Both the position numbers and the translations under genes were made by a program. From positions 1-10,340 of the forward strand of contig JAGWMT010000097.1 of assembly GCA_028871595.1 (NCBI GenBank): DNA of 10,340 bases. Reading direction: 5' to 3'. Below are positions 1 to 6,144 of the stretch, piece after piece. The notes under the pieces were generated by a model. It was given only the letters and a program-made list of their open reading frames with translations. It was not told the origin of the DNA and did no database searches. The stretch comes from Elusimicrobiota bacterium (lineage in GTDB: Bacteria > Elusimicrobiota > Elusimicrobia > UBA1565 > UBA9628). Each line of letters begins with the position of its first letter. The stretch's first letter is position 1.

Positions 1-381
1 CGCGCGCAGGTCGAGGGCCGCACGAAGCGTTTTGGCGAGCTTCGAGAGATCGATCGGCTTGCGCAGGAGGTCGAAGGCGCCGGAGCATTTTCCGGCGGAG
101 GCGAGGAGGTCGGCTCCCGAGCGGCCGGTGATGAGGATCGTCGGGATCGTCCGCGCTCGCGGGTCCGAACGCAGAGCGCGGAACACGTCGAAGCCGTTGA
201 TGTCGCCGAGCGCGAGGTCCAGGAGGACCACGTCCGGACTCCGCTGGAGCGTCAAATTGAGAGCCGCGGCGCCGCTGGCCGCGGCGATGCACTCGTAGCC
301 GGCGATCTCCTGGAGATAGTGGAAAACGGCCGTGCGGACCTCATGGTCGTCGTCCACGATCAGAACACGTGCGCGGCGCAT
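1..381 (-). CDS. Response regulator receiver-domain protein (partial, C-terminus beyond left edge)
   Basis: The 127 visible codons make up one CheY-like receiver domain. Seen: the acidic cluster D10-D11-D12 after strand 1, the phosphoacceptor D55 in VVLLDLALGD, the conserved T85 in ILITG, and K108 in LLRKPID. A cognate histidine kinase would phosphorylate D55. The frame stays open to base 1, so either a stop lies just outside (single-domain CheY type) or an output domain follows; the window cannot decide. ATG at 379-381 is the only sensible start, and no clear Shine-Dalgarno precedes it. It lies 51 nt downstream of the alpha-CTD/HARE-like regulator on the same strand, so co-transcription is plausible. 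No kinase gene is visible in the window. Confidence 0.9.
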   Translation of the reverse strand, partial: MRRARVLIVDDDHEVRTAVFHYLQEIAGYECIAAASGAAALNLTLQRSPDVVLLDLALGDINGFDVFRALRSDPRARTIPTILITGRSGADLLASAGKCSGAFDLLRKPIDLSKLAKTLRAALDLRA

Positions 382-432
382 CGAAGGGATTCTACTACAC
401 CCTTTCGTGCATTTACCCAGCGCGCCGCACGC

Positions 433-1758
433 CTACGCCGCCAGTTCCCACTGCCCCCAGGCGACGCGTCTGAACAGGCCCCGGTTGGCGTACAGGATCG
501 AACTGACGGAGCCCGCCTTGTAGCCTTTCTCCTGAGCGGCCGACAGCAGGTCCCCGCGCGACGCCCTCCCGCCCTTCTGACGCATGAAGTCGGACAGAAA
601 GTCCTTGAGGTTGTCCACGGCACGGACCGGCCACGCGGACAGTCCGTAGACGCCGCCGTGCTTCGCCAGGACGAACTCGTCTTTATGGACCACGAGCGCA
701 TGGTACACGCTCTGCGGATTGACCGGCGCGCGCTCGGGGTAGAGGCGTTCGATCTCCCGGGCGATCCGCTCGAAATGCGCGGGCTCGCGCAGCGAGGACA
801 GTGCTACGCGAGCCATCTCGCGCAGGCTGTGCGCGTCGAAGTACGAGGAGGACCGCAGTCCGATCATCCCGGACTTCATGAAGCCCAGCTCGCGCGAGAC
901 CGCGACGCAGCGCCGCAGGAACTCCTCCGAAGTTTCGATGCGCCTCAGCCAGCCGCGCATCTGCTCGAAGGAGACCGGGCGCTCCGCGTTGACGAGAGCC
1001 GTCTTCATCGCGTCCACGACCTCGTCGTGGCGGCGATTGGTGAGAGGACCATCGAAACAGACCCCGTTGAGCCCCATCGCGACGAGTCGCTCCGGGACGA
1101 CGCTGCCGACGCGGCACAGCAACGCGAAACCGAGGCAGGCCTCGGCCTGTCCTTCATAAAGAGCGGAGCCCGGGTCCTCCCATTCGTGGACGCCGGCCAT
1201 GCCCTGCTTGGCCGCAAGCAGACGGCGATACAGGGAGCGCAGGGCGGTCTGGAACTCTTCTGAACGAACGCGCAGAAGGCTCCGGAGTTCCCCCTGCGCC
1301 GCGGAGACCTCGCGGGTCGAGGATCGGTAATCGAGGGAAACAGCCGCGGGAATCTGGTAGTGGTCGAGCCGATGCCCATCCCACAGGCCGTATTTTCGGC
1401 GGATGATGGTCCGCCGCGGCTCGTCGAGCCGCGCGAGCAGCCCGTCGATGCGGACCGGCAGTTCGGCCAAAGTCGCGTCGCCCAGCCTGGCCGGCGAGAA
1501 CTCCCCGACGAGGGCGCTCAGGATCGCCTGCCGGATGCGCCGCCCGCGTACCGGGCCGAAGGACCCTGCAGATGAAGCGGCCCGAATCAAGTCGGCCACG
1601 GTCGTATATCCCCTCTCGGCGAACGCGATCAGGAGCGTCCGCGACAGGGGCAAGGAGTGGACCGACGTGGTCGCCGCGAGGGCGGCCTCGGCGGGCGTGA
1701 GCGCGCGCCCCAGGAGCGGGATGACGGCGCCTTCAATTTCTTCGGGAGCGGATTCCAT
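433..1758 (-). CDS. Multi-domain DNA-binding regulator: alpha-CTD-like, sigma-region-4-like and HARE-like winged helices
   Basis: This 441-residue protein is assembled from transcription-type modules. Residues ~35-85 (PLSRTLLIAFAERGYTTVADL to LVGEF) resemble the helix-hairpin-helix of the RNA polymerase alpha C-terminal domain. Residues ~110-128 (LDEPRRTIIRRKYGLWDG) resemble the first helix of sigma region 4, but the recognition helix is not evident. Residues ~310-376 resemble a HARE-type winged helix (FERIAREIERLYPERAPVNP, ending in VYGLSAW), and ~380-440 look like a second winged helix ending in GQWELA. HARE-HTH domains occur in RNAP delta and restriction-linked proteins. The frame is open up to an ATG at 1929, but the TTGACA/TACACT promoter lies inside that extension, so ATG 1758 is chosen, with a weak AAGG upstream. 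Role inferred: RNA polymerase- or DNA-associated regulator; target unknown. No signal peptide or membrane segment is seen. Confidence 0.75.
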   Translation of the reverse strand: MESAPEEIEGAVIPLLGRALTPAEAALAATTSVHSLPLSRTLLIAFAERGYTTVADLIRAASSAGSFGPVRGRRIRQAILSALVGEFSPARLGDATLAELPVRIDGLLARLDEPRRTIIRRKYGLWDGHRLDHYQIPAAVSLDYRSSTREVSAAQGELRSLLRVRSEEFQTALRSLYRRLLAAKQGMAGVHEWEDPGSALYEGQAEACLGFALLCRVGSVVPERLVAMGLNGVCFDGPLTNRRHDEVVDAMKTALVNAERPVSFEQMRGWLRRIETSEEFLRRCVAVSRELGFMKSGMIGLRSSSYFDAHSLREMARVALSSLREPAHFERIAREIERLYPERAPVNPQSVYHALVVHKDEFVLAKHGGVYGLSAWPVRAVDNLKDFLSDFMRQKGGRASRGDLLSAAQEKGYKAGSVSSILYANRGLFRRVAWGQWELAA

Positions 1759-1820
1759 GTCCGAAACCGACCTTGAACCGAGGCGTCCAGTGCCGGGTGT
1801 CTCGATGAGGGTCACGATGG

Positions 1821-1848
1821 AGTGTAATCGATATCGGTTTTCTGTCAA
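1821..1848 (-). promoter_or_regulatory. Sigma-70 promoter for the alpha-CTD/HARE-like regulator
   Basis: On the minus strand a perfect -35 box TTGACA (1848-1843) is followed by a 16-bp spacer and the -10 box TACACT (1826-1821). Transcription would start near 1814, giving a leader of about 55 nt before ATG 1758. This is the main reason to reject the longer start at 1929. Confidence 0.65.
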
Positions 1849-1948
1849 GAGCGGCTTGAGAAAATAGTAGCGGTCACGCGGATTCAACGCCCCAAGGGCG
1901 CGCGTCCGCCCTCCGACGGAACGCTTCAATCTTCATCAAGGAGCATTT

Positions 1949-2077
1949 ATGTTGCGAGAGCGATGGCGATTCGAGGAAGGCGGCACAGCAGGACGCAACA
2001 TAACAAAGGTCTCGGTATTGGCATGCCGCCAAGACGACAGCTATAATGGCACGTGTAGTCTCCTCGACCCCGCCTGA
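1949..2077 (+). CDS. Doubtful small ORF, 42 aa, with a strong Shine-Dalgarno
   Basis: ATG 1949 is preceded by AAGGAG (1938-1943) at 5-nt spacing, the best ribosome-binding site in this gap. The 42-residue product (MLRERWRFEEGG..., ending CSLLDPA) is not recognised and has no clear hydrophobic segment. Roughly 60% of its third codon positions are G or C, lower than expected for a gene in this GC-rich window, which argues against long-standing coding. A perfect TATAAT promoter element lies within it. Its stop overlaps the ATG of the next small ORF (TGATG). It may be a real short gene, a leader peptide, or chance. Confidence 0.25.
   Translation: MLRERWRFEEGGTAGRNITKVSVLACRQDDSYNGTCSLLDPA
2018..2047 (+). 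promoter_or_regulatory. Sigma-70-like promoter in the 1759-2375 intergenic region
   Basis: TTGGCA (2018-2023) and a perfect TATAAT (2042-2047) are separated by 18 bp, with a predicted start near 2054. The first large gene downstream is the ECF sigma factor at 2376, which would have a leader of about 320 nt. The promoter may instead drive the small ORFs at 2077 and 2154 or a small RNA. Confidence 0.5.
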
Positions 2078-2151
2078 TGGCTTTGATCGGTATCGTGTTT
2101 CTCGTGCCGATTCGGGCGGTCGCTGGCGGTCCTGACACGCGATACTTCTAA
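2077..2151 (+). CDS. Doubtful small hydrophobic ORF, 24 aa
   Basis: ATG 2077 overlaps the previous stop as TGATG, an arrangement suited to translational coupling. The peptide begins MALIGIVFLVPIRAVAGG and is mostly hydrophobic, long enough for one short membrane helix. It has no ribosome-binding site of its own. It lies just downstream of the TTGGCA/TATAAT promoter. The function is not recognised, and chance is a serious alternative. Confidence 0.15.
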   Translation: MALIGIVFLVPIRAVAGGPDTRYF

Positions 2152-2153
2152 GC

Positions 2154-2252
2154 GTGAAAAAGCCGGAATTCGCCGCGGCGGAGGAGGTCGCCGACGAACT
2201 CTCTCACGTCCTCAAAAAATCAGAACGGAACGCAGGTCCCGAGCGGCGATGA
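2154..2252 (+). CDS. Doubtful small ORF, 32 aa
   Basis: A GTG start two bases after the previous stop opens a 32-residue, highly charged, helix-like peptide (MKKPEFAAAEEVADELSHVL, then KKSER...). It could be a short gene or the N-terminal remnant of a longer one. There is no Shine-Dalgarno sequence and no recognised family. From here to 2313 I see no further gene. Confidence 0.2.
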   Translation: MKKPEFAAAEEVADELSHVLKKSERNAGPERR

Positions 2253-2313
2253 AGCGCCTAAGGCGGCTGCTATGGCGCCCTGCTCACCTCTGTGGGATGA
2301 CGGGAATACTCTG

Positions 2314-2340
2314 GTGAACGGTAACCTTTCCTTAGTCGTC
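2314..2340 (+). promoter_or_regulatory. Candidate ECF-type (autoregulatory) promoter upstream of the sigma gene
   Basis: GTGAAC (2314-2319) and CGTC (2337-2340) are spaced about like the AAC-containing -35 and CGTC -10 elements of many ECF promoters. ECF genes often drive themselves, so this position fits. The match is short and could be chance. Confidence 0.3.
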
Positions 2341-2375
2341 GGGGTATTACATGAACGCAACCCAAGGGAGAGGCC

Positions 2376-2894
2376 ATGACGGGCGATGACCTTGCGCGGG
2401 AGTGGGTGCTTAAGGCTCGCGAAGGGGATACCGAGGCCTTCGCTGAACTCGTCAAGGCGTTCGGTCCGGCGGTATACCGGCTCGCTTTGAGTATCACGGG
2501 CGATCCGGCAGACGCGGCGGATGCAGCGCAGGAGTCTTTTCTGAGGGCGTATTGGGCGCTTAGCCGTTTCGATCCAGACCGCCCCTTCCGCCCCTGGATA
2601 CTCAAGATCGTCTGGCGCCGCGCCATGACGCGGGCTGGACGGCGGCGGGACGCGCCGCTCGAGGAGGCGGAGGCGATGCCGGAGAGAGTCGAGGCGCAGA
2701 CTGAAACGCCGCCCGTGCGCGAAGGGTTGGCCCGGCTTAGCCCAGAGGATCGGTCGGTCTTGGCCTTCAAGTACGAGGAAGGGATGTCCATCGCGGAGAT
2801 CGCAGGACTCTGGGGCTTGAGCGAGACCGCGGTCAAGGTGAGGCTGTTCCGCGCGCGGGAGCGGTTGCTGAAGAACATGCGGGAGGAATCGTGA
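2376..2894 (+). CDS. ECF-type RNA polymerase sigma factor
   Basis: The protein has 172 residues, the normal length for the extracytoplasmic-function group, which has only regions 2 and 4. Region 2 covers ~10-85, with the core-binding and -10-recognition signature DAADAAQESFLRAYWALSRF (about 47-65) and RPFRPWILKIVWRRA. Region 4 covers ~117-168, with LSPEDRSVLAFKYEEGMSIA, EIAGLWGLSETAVKVRLFRA and RERL forming the helix-turn-helix for the -35 element. ATG 2376 follows a strong AAGGGAG (2364-2370). It overlaps the anti-sigma gene by 4 nt (GTGA at 2891-2894), so the pair is translationally coupled. Likely role: alternative sigma factor released by an envelope signal through the membrane anti-sigma partner. 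The regulon is unknown. Confidence 0.95.
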   Translation: MTGDDLAREWVLKAREGDTEAFAELVKAFGPAVYRLALSITGDPADAADAAQESFLRAYWALSRFDPDRPFRPWILKIVWRRAMTRAGRRRDAPLEEAEAMPERVEAQTETPPVREGLARLSPEDRSVLAFKYEEGMSIAEIAGLWGLSETAVKVRLFRARERLLKNMREES

Positions 2895-3439
2895 CCTGCG
2901 AATCTATGCGATGTCTGGTGTGGGACCGGATCGACGGTGCCATCGAAGCTCGGGCACAGGCGGCTCTGAGCGACCATCTGGCCTCATGCGCCGGCTGCGC
3001 CGCCTACGCGTCCCGCGCCGAACGCCTCCACGCCAGCTTGCCCCGAGCGTTCGGCGCGACCAAAGTTCCGGATCTCGCGCCGGAGATCCTTGCCAGGCTC
3101 CCCCGCCCGCATTCCGAGGCCAACCCCTTTGCGGCGTGGATTTGGCCGGCAGCGGGAGTGATCCTGGCTGCCGTCCTGTGGACGATCCAGACCTGGGGCT
3201 TAGCGACGCCGCGCGAGGGCTTGGCGGTGCTGGACTCCATGCGGTCGCTTTTGCGGTGGCGCGAGTGGGCTGGGCTGGGTTCCGGGTGGGAGACGAGCCT
3301 TCAGCATGCCATAGCCTGGGCCGGGATTGTTCCCTTACGGTGGCTGGCTGCGGCCTTCGCCGCGGCCCTCGCCACGACGTTCGCGGATCATTTCTCAAGC
3401 CGGATCAATGGAGACGCAGGGAGGCAGGGACATGGATAA
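2891..3439 (+). CDS. Zinc-finger (ZAS-type) transmembrane anti-sigma factor
   Basis: The 182-residue product starts at GTG 2891, overlapping the sigma gene stop, with GGGAGG (2881-2886) upstream. The cytosolic N-terminus has the anti-sigma zinc motif H29-x3-C33-x2-C36 (HLASCAGC), with C3 or C8 as a further ligand. A linker leads to a membrane helix at ~81-101 (AAWIWPAAGVILAAVLWTIQ), and a second hydrophobic stretch lies at ~139-163. It should bind and hold the ECF sigma factor at the inner membrane until a signal releases it. The segment outside the first helix is short, with no recognisable sensor domain. It overlaps the next gene by 8 nt. Confidence 0.88.
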   Translation: MTCESMRCLVWDRIDGAIEARAQAALSDHLASCAGCAAYASRAERLHASLPRAFGATKVPDLAPEILARLPRPHSEANPFAAWIWPAAGVILAAVLWTIQTWGLATPREGLAVLDSMRSLLRWREWAGLGSGWETSLQHAIAWAGIVPLRWLAAAFAAALATTFADHFSSRINGDAGRQGHG

Positions 3440-3923
3440 CATATTCAAGCTGTTGGCTCTCGAAATGTCGCTCGGCTTGGGGGCTCTGGCGTTCGTGGTG
3501 TGGGGGCGGGCCACGTTTCCCGCGCTCGCGGCCGCGTCGGATAGGGTCGCTCAGAGGCATTCGGCCGCGAAGGCTTTCGGGATAGGCCTCGCCATTGCCG
3601 TCGTGGCACTGCTGCTACTGAAAATCCTGGGGCCGGCTGCGGAAGCAGTTCCTCCGCTGCGCGTGGGCGTGCTTCTACTTCTGGCGGCCGTCGCGGTGAC
3701 AGCTTACCGGGGTGCCTTGGCTTTGTGGGCGGACTATGGGCGCCGCATTCTCAATGACGAGGGCGCTTCGGAACTGCAGGCCAGTCTGGCGGGCGGGACG
3801 CTTCTTACCGGCCTCCTCCTTCTTTTCCCGGCGGGACCGATCTTTTTCGCCTATGTGGGGGTCCGTGCTCTGGGCACCGGAGTCCTCTTAATGGTTGAGC
3901 CAAGGACTCAAGGCCACTCGTGA
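3432..3923 (+). CDS. Small polytopic membrane protein of unknown function, third gene of the sigma operon
   Basis: The 163-residue product has about four or five hydrophobic helices: ~7-25, ~47-65 (IGLAIAVVALLLLKIL), ~76-98 (LRVGVLLLLAAVAVTAY), and ~118-154, probably two helices. Only a short soluble loop (~100-116, DYGRRILNDEGASELQ) separates the last pair. The frame is open upstream to an ATG at 3327, but ATG 3432 is preceded by GGGAGG and overlaps the anti-sigma stop by only 8 nt, so it is preferred. I do not recognise the family. Its place in the operon suggests an envelope role linked to the signal the anti-sigma factor senses; that is inference. Confidence 0.75.
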   Translation: MDNIFKLLALEMSLGLGALAFVVWGRATFPALAAASDRVAQRHSAAKAFGIGLAIAVVALLLLKILGPAAEAVPPLRVGVLLLLAAVAVTAYRGALALWADYGRRILNDEGASELQASLAGGTLLTGLLLLFPAGPIFFAYVGVRALGTGVLLMVEPRTQGHS

Positions 3924-4530
3924 CAGGTCCAAAATGGAGCCCTTCGTCTCGCCCGACGGCCGCTTTCTCTTTTTCAATAATGAGCAAAGCGTCGACACCA
4001 ATATCCATTTCGCCGAGCGCGCCGGGCCGCTCTCGTTCAAGTATCTTGGCGAACTGCTCGGGGCCAACTCTAAGGCAGTTGACGCCGTCCCCAGCATGGA
4101 CGCCGCCGGCCATTTTTACTTCTCGACGACCCGCGAGTACGCCAAGACTCTCAAGTCGACCTTCGTCGGCGATTTCGACGGCAAGCGCCTGACCAACGTC
4201 CGCCCGGCGCCGGGCGACATCTGGCCGCGCCATCTCGGGGCAGTCAACGGGGACGTCGGCGTCAGCCCGGACGGCGCGACGCTCTACATCTCGCCCGACG
4301 GCCGGGAACTCTACTTCACACGCTCAAGCCACCGCGGCCGTATGCGCACCATGGTCGCCGTCCGACCTGCGCCGGACGTCCCGTTCGAGGAGCCGCGGGT
4401 TCTCACGGCGTTTTCCGGCTTCGTCGAGGCGCCGAGCGTTTCGACCGACCTCAAGGAGCTGTTCTTCCATAAGAAAGTGGGCGACAAGTTCGTGATCTAT
4501 CGTGCTCTCAGGAAAGAGGCCGGACGCTGA
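3895..4530 (+). CDS. PD40/WD40-like beta-propeller protein, probably truncated
   Basis: The product is up to 211 residues from TTG 3895, or 198 from ATG 3934. Four blade-like motifs are seen: SPDGRFLFFNN (~19), SMDAAGHFYFST (~67), SPDGATLYIS (~124) running straight into SPDGRELYFTRSS (~133), and STDLKELFFHKK (~183). Such repeats form TolB-like propellers, usually exported. Two oddities suggest a damaged gene. There is no signal peptide or first blade, because a stop at 3889-3891 closes the frame just upstream and the 5' end overlaps the membrane-protein gene by 29 nt. Two SPDG motifs also sit nine residues apart where a whole blade would be expected. The function is unknown. Confidence 0.65.
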   Translation: MSQGLKATRDRSKMEPFVSPDGRFLFFNNEQSVDTNIHFAERAGPLSFKYLGELLGANSKAVDAVPSMDAAGHFYFSTTREYAKTLKSTFVGDFDGKRLTNVRPAPGDIWPRHLGAVNGDVGVSPDGATLYISPDGRELYFTRSSHRGRMRTMVAVRPAPDVPFEEPRVLTAFSGFVEAPSVSTDLKELFFHKKVGDKFVIYRALRKEAGR

Positions 4531-4531
4531 A

Positions 4532-4900
4532 ATGACCCGTGTCACTCTAATCATCGCGGCGGCAGCCTCAGCGGGCCTGTTTCTCTCTCCCGGTTCGATC
4601 AGCGAAGCGGCTCCTGCGCTGGAGCCCCAAGGGCCCCCGACGCCGAAAGACCCGCCTTATGTCATTTTCACCTTGATGGGTCCAGATGCCATGGGCGTCC
4701 AAGAAGACGGACCGAATTCTTCCACGAATCTCATCGAACGAACCATTCGCGAAGGGGTCGAGGACTTAAACGCCGCCGTCATGCCGAGATCCTGGAATTG
4801 CTCGGCGCTTCCGACCGGGATAACGACGCCCTGCGAGAACCCCCTGATCCTCAAGGCTTCTTCCGTTGTCTTGGTGCTGATGTCGTTCTCGGGCCCATAA
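4532..4900 (+). CDS. Putative secreted protein; genuine-looking start, doubtful remainder
   Basis: ATG 4532 lies one base after the propeller stop, with AAAGAGG upstream. The first ~26 residues form a good signal peptide: MTRVTLIIAAAASAGLFLSP, then a cleavable GSISEAAPA-type site. A proline-rich stretch follows (LEPQGPPTPKDPPY). After about residue 43 the frame runs antisense to a minus-strand ORF that reads more like a protein, so only the 5' part may be real. The total is 122 residues. No family is recognised. It could be the stub of an exported protein cut off by a rearrangement near 4650. Confidence 0.35.
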   Translation: MTRVTLIIAAAASAGLFLSPGSISEAAPALEPQGPPTPKDPPYVIFTLMGPDAMGVQEDGPNSSTNLIERTIREGVEDLNAAVMPRSWNCSALPTGITTPCENPLILKASSVVLVLMSFSGP

Positions 4901-5028
4901 ATGAGAATGGCCGAGTCGGGCCGCAGCTGCTTTAGTCGCGAATCGGCCGACGGCTTCCGCATGCGGAGAGTCCGAGCCTGGCATCGATGCCCGCGGCACG
5001 GCGGGGAATACGGCCTTCCACCCGCCAT
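4657..5028 (-). pseudogene. Possible rhodanese-like domain remnant
   Basis: The minus-strand frame has LKQLRPDSAILIYGPENDIS followed by EEALRIRGFSQGVVIPVGSAEQF, then DLGM. This follows the rhodanese layout: strand, active-site loop, helix, GF-x-V strand, GG-x-x-W helix. The catalytic Cys after the first strand is missing (YG where YC is usual). The stretch upstream in this frame is unlike a protein, while a +1 frame there reads EGRIPRAAGIDA, similar to the rhodanese GRIPGA-x-x-ID motif, suggesting a frameshift. It overlaps the plus-strand secreted ORF. An unrelated or chance ORF is possible. Confidence 0.35.
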
Positions 5029-5289
5029 AGCCTAGCCCCCCTTCCGCGCCAAAGCAAGAGCTTGCGGCTCACGGCGAGGGCTCGATTTCCGGCACGATCC
5101 GTCTTCTGGGGCTCGTCACAATCCCGAGACCGGGCGCGGCCAGCTCCATCCGCTCACGCGGGCCGCTCGCTCGGGAACTCCTGCTGGCCGTCGTCTGCCG
5201 TCGCGCGCGGGTTCGATCCGGAGGCGTTCGACCTTTCGGTCGTCAATAAGCGTCTGGGGAAGCTGCGGGGACTGACGCGGGTCTGTAAA
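5029..5289. other. Intergenic stretch with no supported gene
   Basis: About 260 bases lie between the rhodanese-like remnant and the abiE operator. One small hairpin, CGACC-tttc-GGTCG, lies near 5229-5242. A plus-strand open frame ending at 5301 has no domain, start site or codon pattern to support it. Eroded coding sequence is possible. Confidence 0.4.
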
Positions 5290-5335
5290 ACCGTTTCATA
5301 AAACGGTGGCGGATTATTACGAAACCCGTTATAAT
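5290..5335 (+). promoter_or_regulatory. abiE promoter and inverted-repeat operator
   Basis: A perfect 7-bp inverted repeat ACCGTTT-cata-AAACGGT (5290-5307) is followed by a third related half-site, AAACCCGTT (5322-5330), which runs into a perfect -10 box TATAAT (5330-5335). No good -35 box is seen at 17 bp. AbiEi antitoxins are known to repress their own promoter through inverted repeats, so this is the likely binding site. The predicted start near 5342 is only about 5 nt before ATG 5347, and there is no Shine-Dalgarno sequence, so the mRNA is probably near-leaderless. Confidence 0.6.
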
Positions 5336-5346
5336 TTGATACTGAA

Positions 5347-6144
5347 ATGAAAGGGTCCCATTCGTTGAAGGCCAGCCGTTTCGTGGAGGAGCTCCTCGGG
5401 CAGGGTCGCTATACGTTCGCCCGCGAGGAGGCCGCCCGGCGCCTGGGGGGCTCGGCGGCGGCCACCTACATGTCCTTGCATCGCCTGGTGCGCGCCCACG
5501 GCCTGACTATGCCGAGGTCCGGGTTCTACGTGATCGTCGATGCGCAGCATCGAGCCGGCGGCACCTTGCCGGCCGAATGGTTCATCCACGAACTGATGAC
5601 GGACATGGCCCGGCCCTACTACGTGGGCCTTCTTTCCGCCGCGCAGGTGCACGGCGCGGCGCACCATCGCCCGCAGGAGTTCCAAGTCGTCATCCCCGAG
5701 CGGGCGTCCCGTCCCGTCCGTTCCGGCAACGTGCTGATCCGGTTCCATGGGAAGGGGCTGTTCGACCGTTCCCAGACCCAGGAGGTCAAGACCCCGACCG
5801 GCCTCATGAAGGTTTCGACGCCCGAGACGACCGCCTGGGACCTCGTCCGTTATTTCAAGGCCGCGGGAGGGCTGGAGAACGTCGTCACCGTCCTTTCCGA
5901 GCTGGCGGAGAAGCTGGACGCCGCCAAGCTCCGGCAGACCGTGAAGCGGCACGGCGAGGTCCTCGTGGCCCAGCGGCTGGGATACCTCCTGGATAAGGTT
6001 GGCCGCCGGGACCTGTCCCAGGGCTTCGCAGGATGGGCCCGGGGGGCTCCGTGGCGGCCTCTGGACCCTGCGGCGCCCTTCCCCGCCCCCGAGAGCCGCA
6101 AATGGGGCCTGTGGATCAACGCCAGGTTGGAGCCGGAAGCATGA
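5347..6144 (+). CDS. abiEi: Type IV toxin-antitoxin system antitoxin, AbiEi family
   Basis: The 265-residue protein has the AbiEi layout. An N-terminal winged helix covers ~1-62 (SRFVEELLGQGRYTFAREEA, RRLGGSAAATYMSLHRLVRA, then a wing ending SGFYVIV). The AbiEi C-terminal domain covers ~78-235, with ARPYYVGLLSAAQVHGAAHH, VVIPERASRPVRSGNVLIRF and VKTPTGLMKVSTPETTAWDL. The family represses its own operon and counteracts the AbiEii toxin without binding it stably (type IV mode); AbiE systems can give phage resistance by abortive infection. Length is typical and no damage is visible. ATG 5347 follows TATAAT by 11 nt. The stop overlaps the toxin start as ATGA (6141-6144), so the two are translationally coupled. 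Confidence 0.92.
   Translation: MKGSHSLKASRFVEELLGQGRYTFAREEAARRLGGSAAATYMSLHRLVRAHGLTMPRSGFYVIVDAQHRAGGTLPAEWFIHELMTDMARPYYVGLLSAAQVHGAAHHRPQEFQVVIPERASRPVRSGNVLIRFHGKGLFDRSQTQEVKTPTGLMKVSTPETTAWDLVRYFKAAGGLENVVTVLSELAEKLDAAKLRQTVKRHGEVLVAQRLGYLLDKVGRRDLSQGFAGWARGAPWRPLDPAAPFPAPESRKWGLWINARLEPEA

Noticed and set aside
319..1263. Long plus-strand open frame (314 codons) opposite the alpha-CTD/HARE-like gene
   Set aside because: It has no domain-like sequence and is fully antisense to a protein with recognisable modules and a good promoter. High GC content creates such shadow frames.
1759..1929. N-terminal extension of the alpha-CTD/HARE-like protein to ATG 1929
   Set aside because: A TTGACA/TACACT promoter lies inside it, and the added residues carry no recognisable domain.
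2351..2389. Tiny ORF (12 codons) overlapping the ECF sigma start
   Set aside because: It has no ribosome-binding site and no leader-peptide codon bias.
5205..5225. GGTTCGATCC-like T-loop, possible second tRNA fragment
   Set aside because: The flanking bases do not pair as a T-stem beyond one base pair, and no acceptor strand or CCA is nearby.
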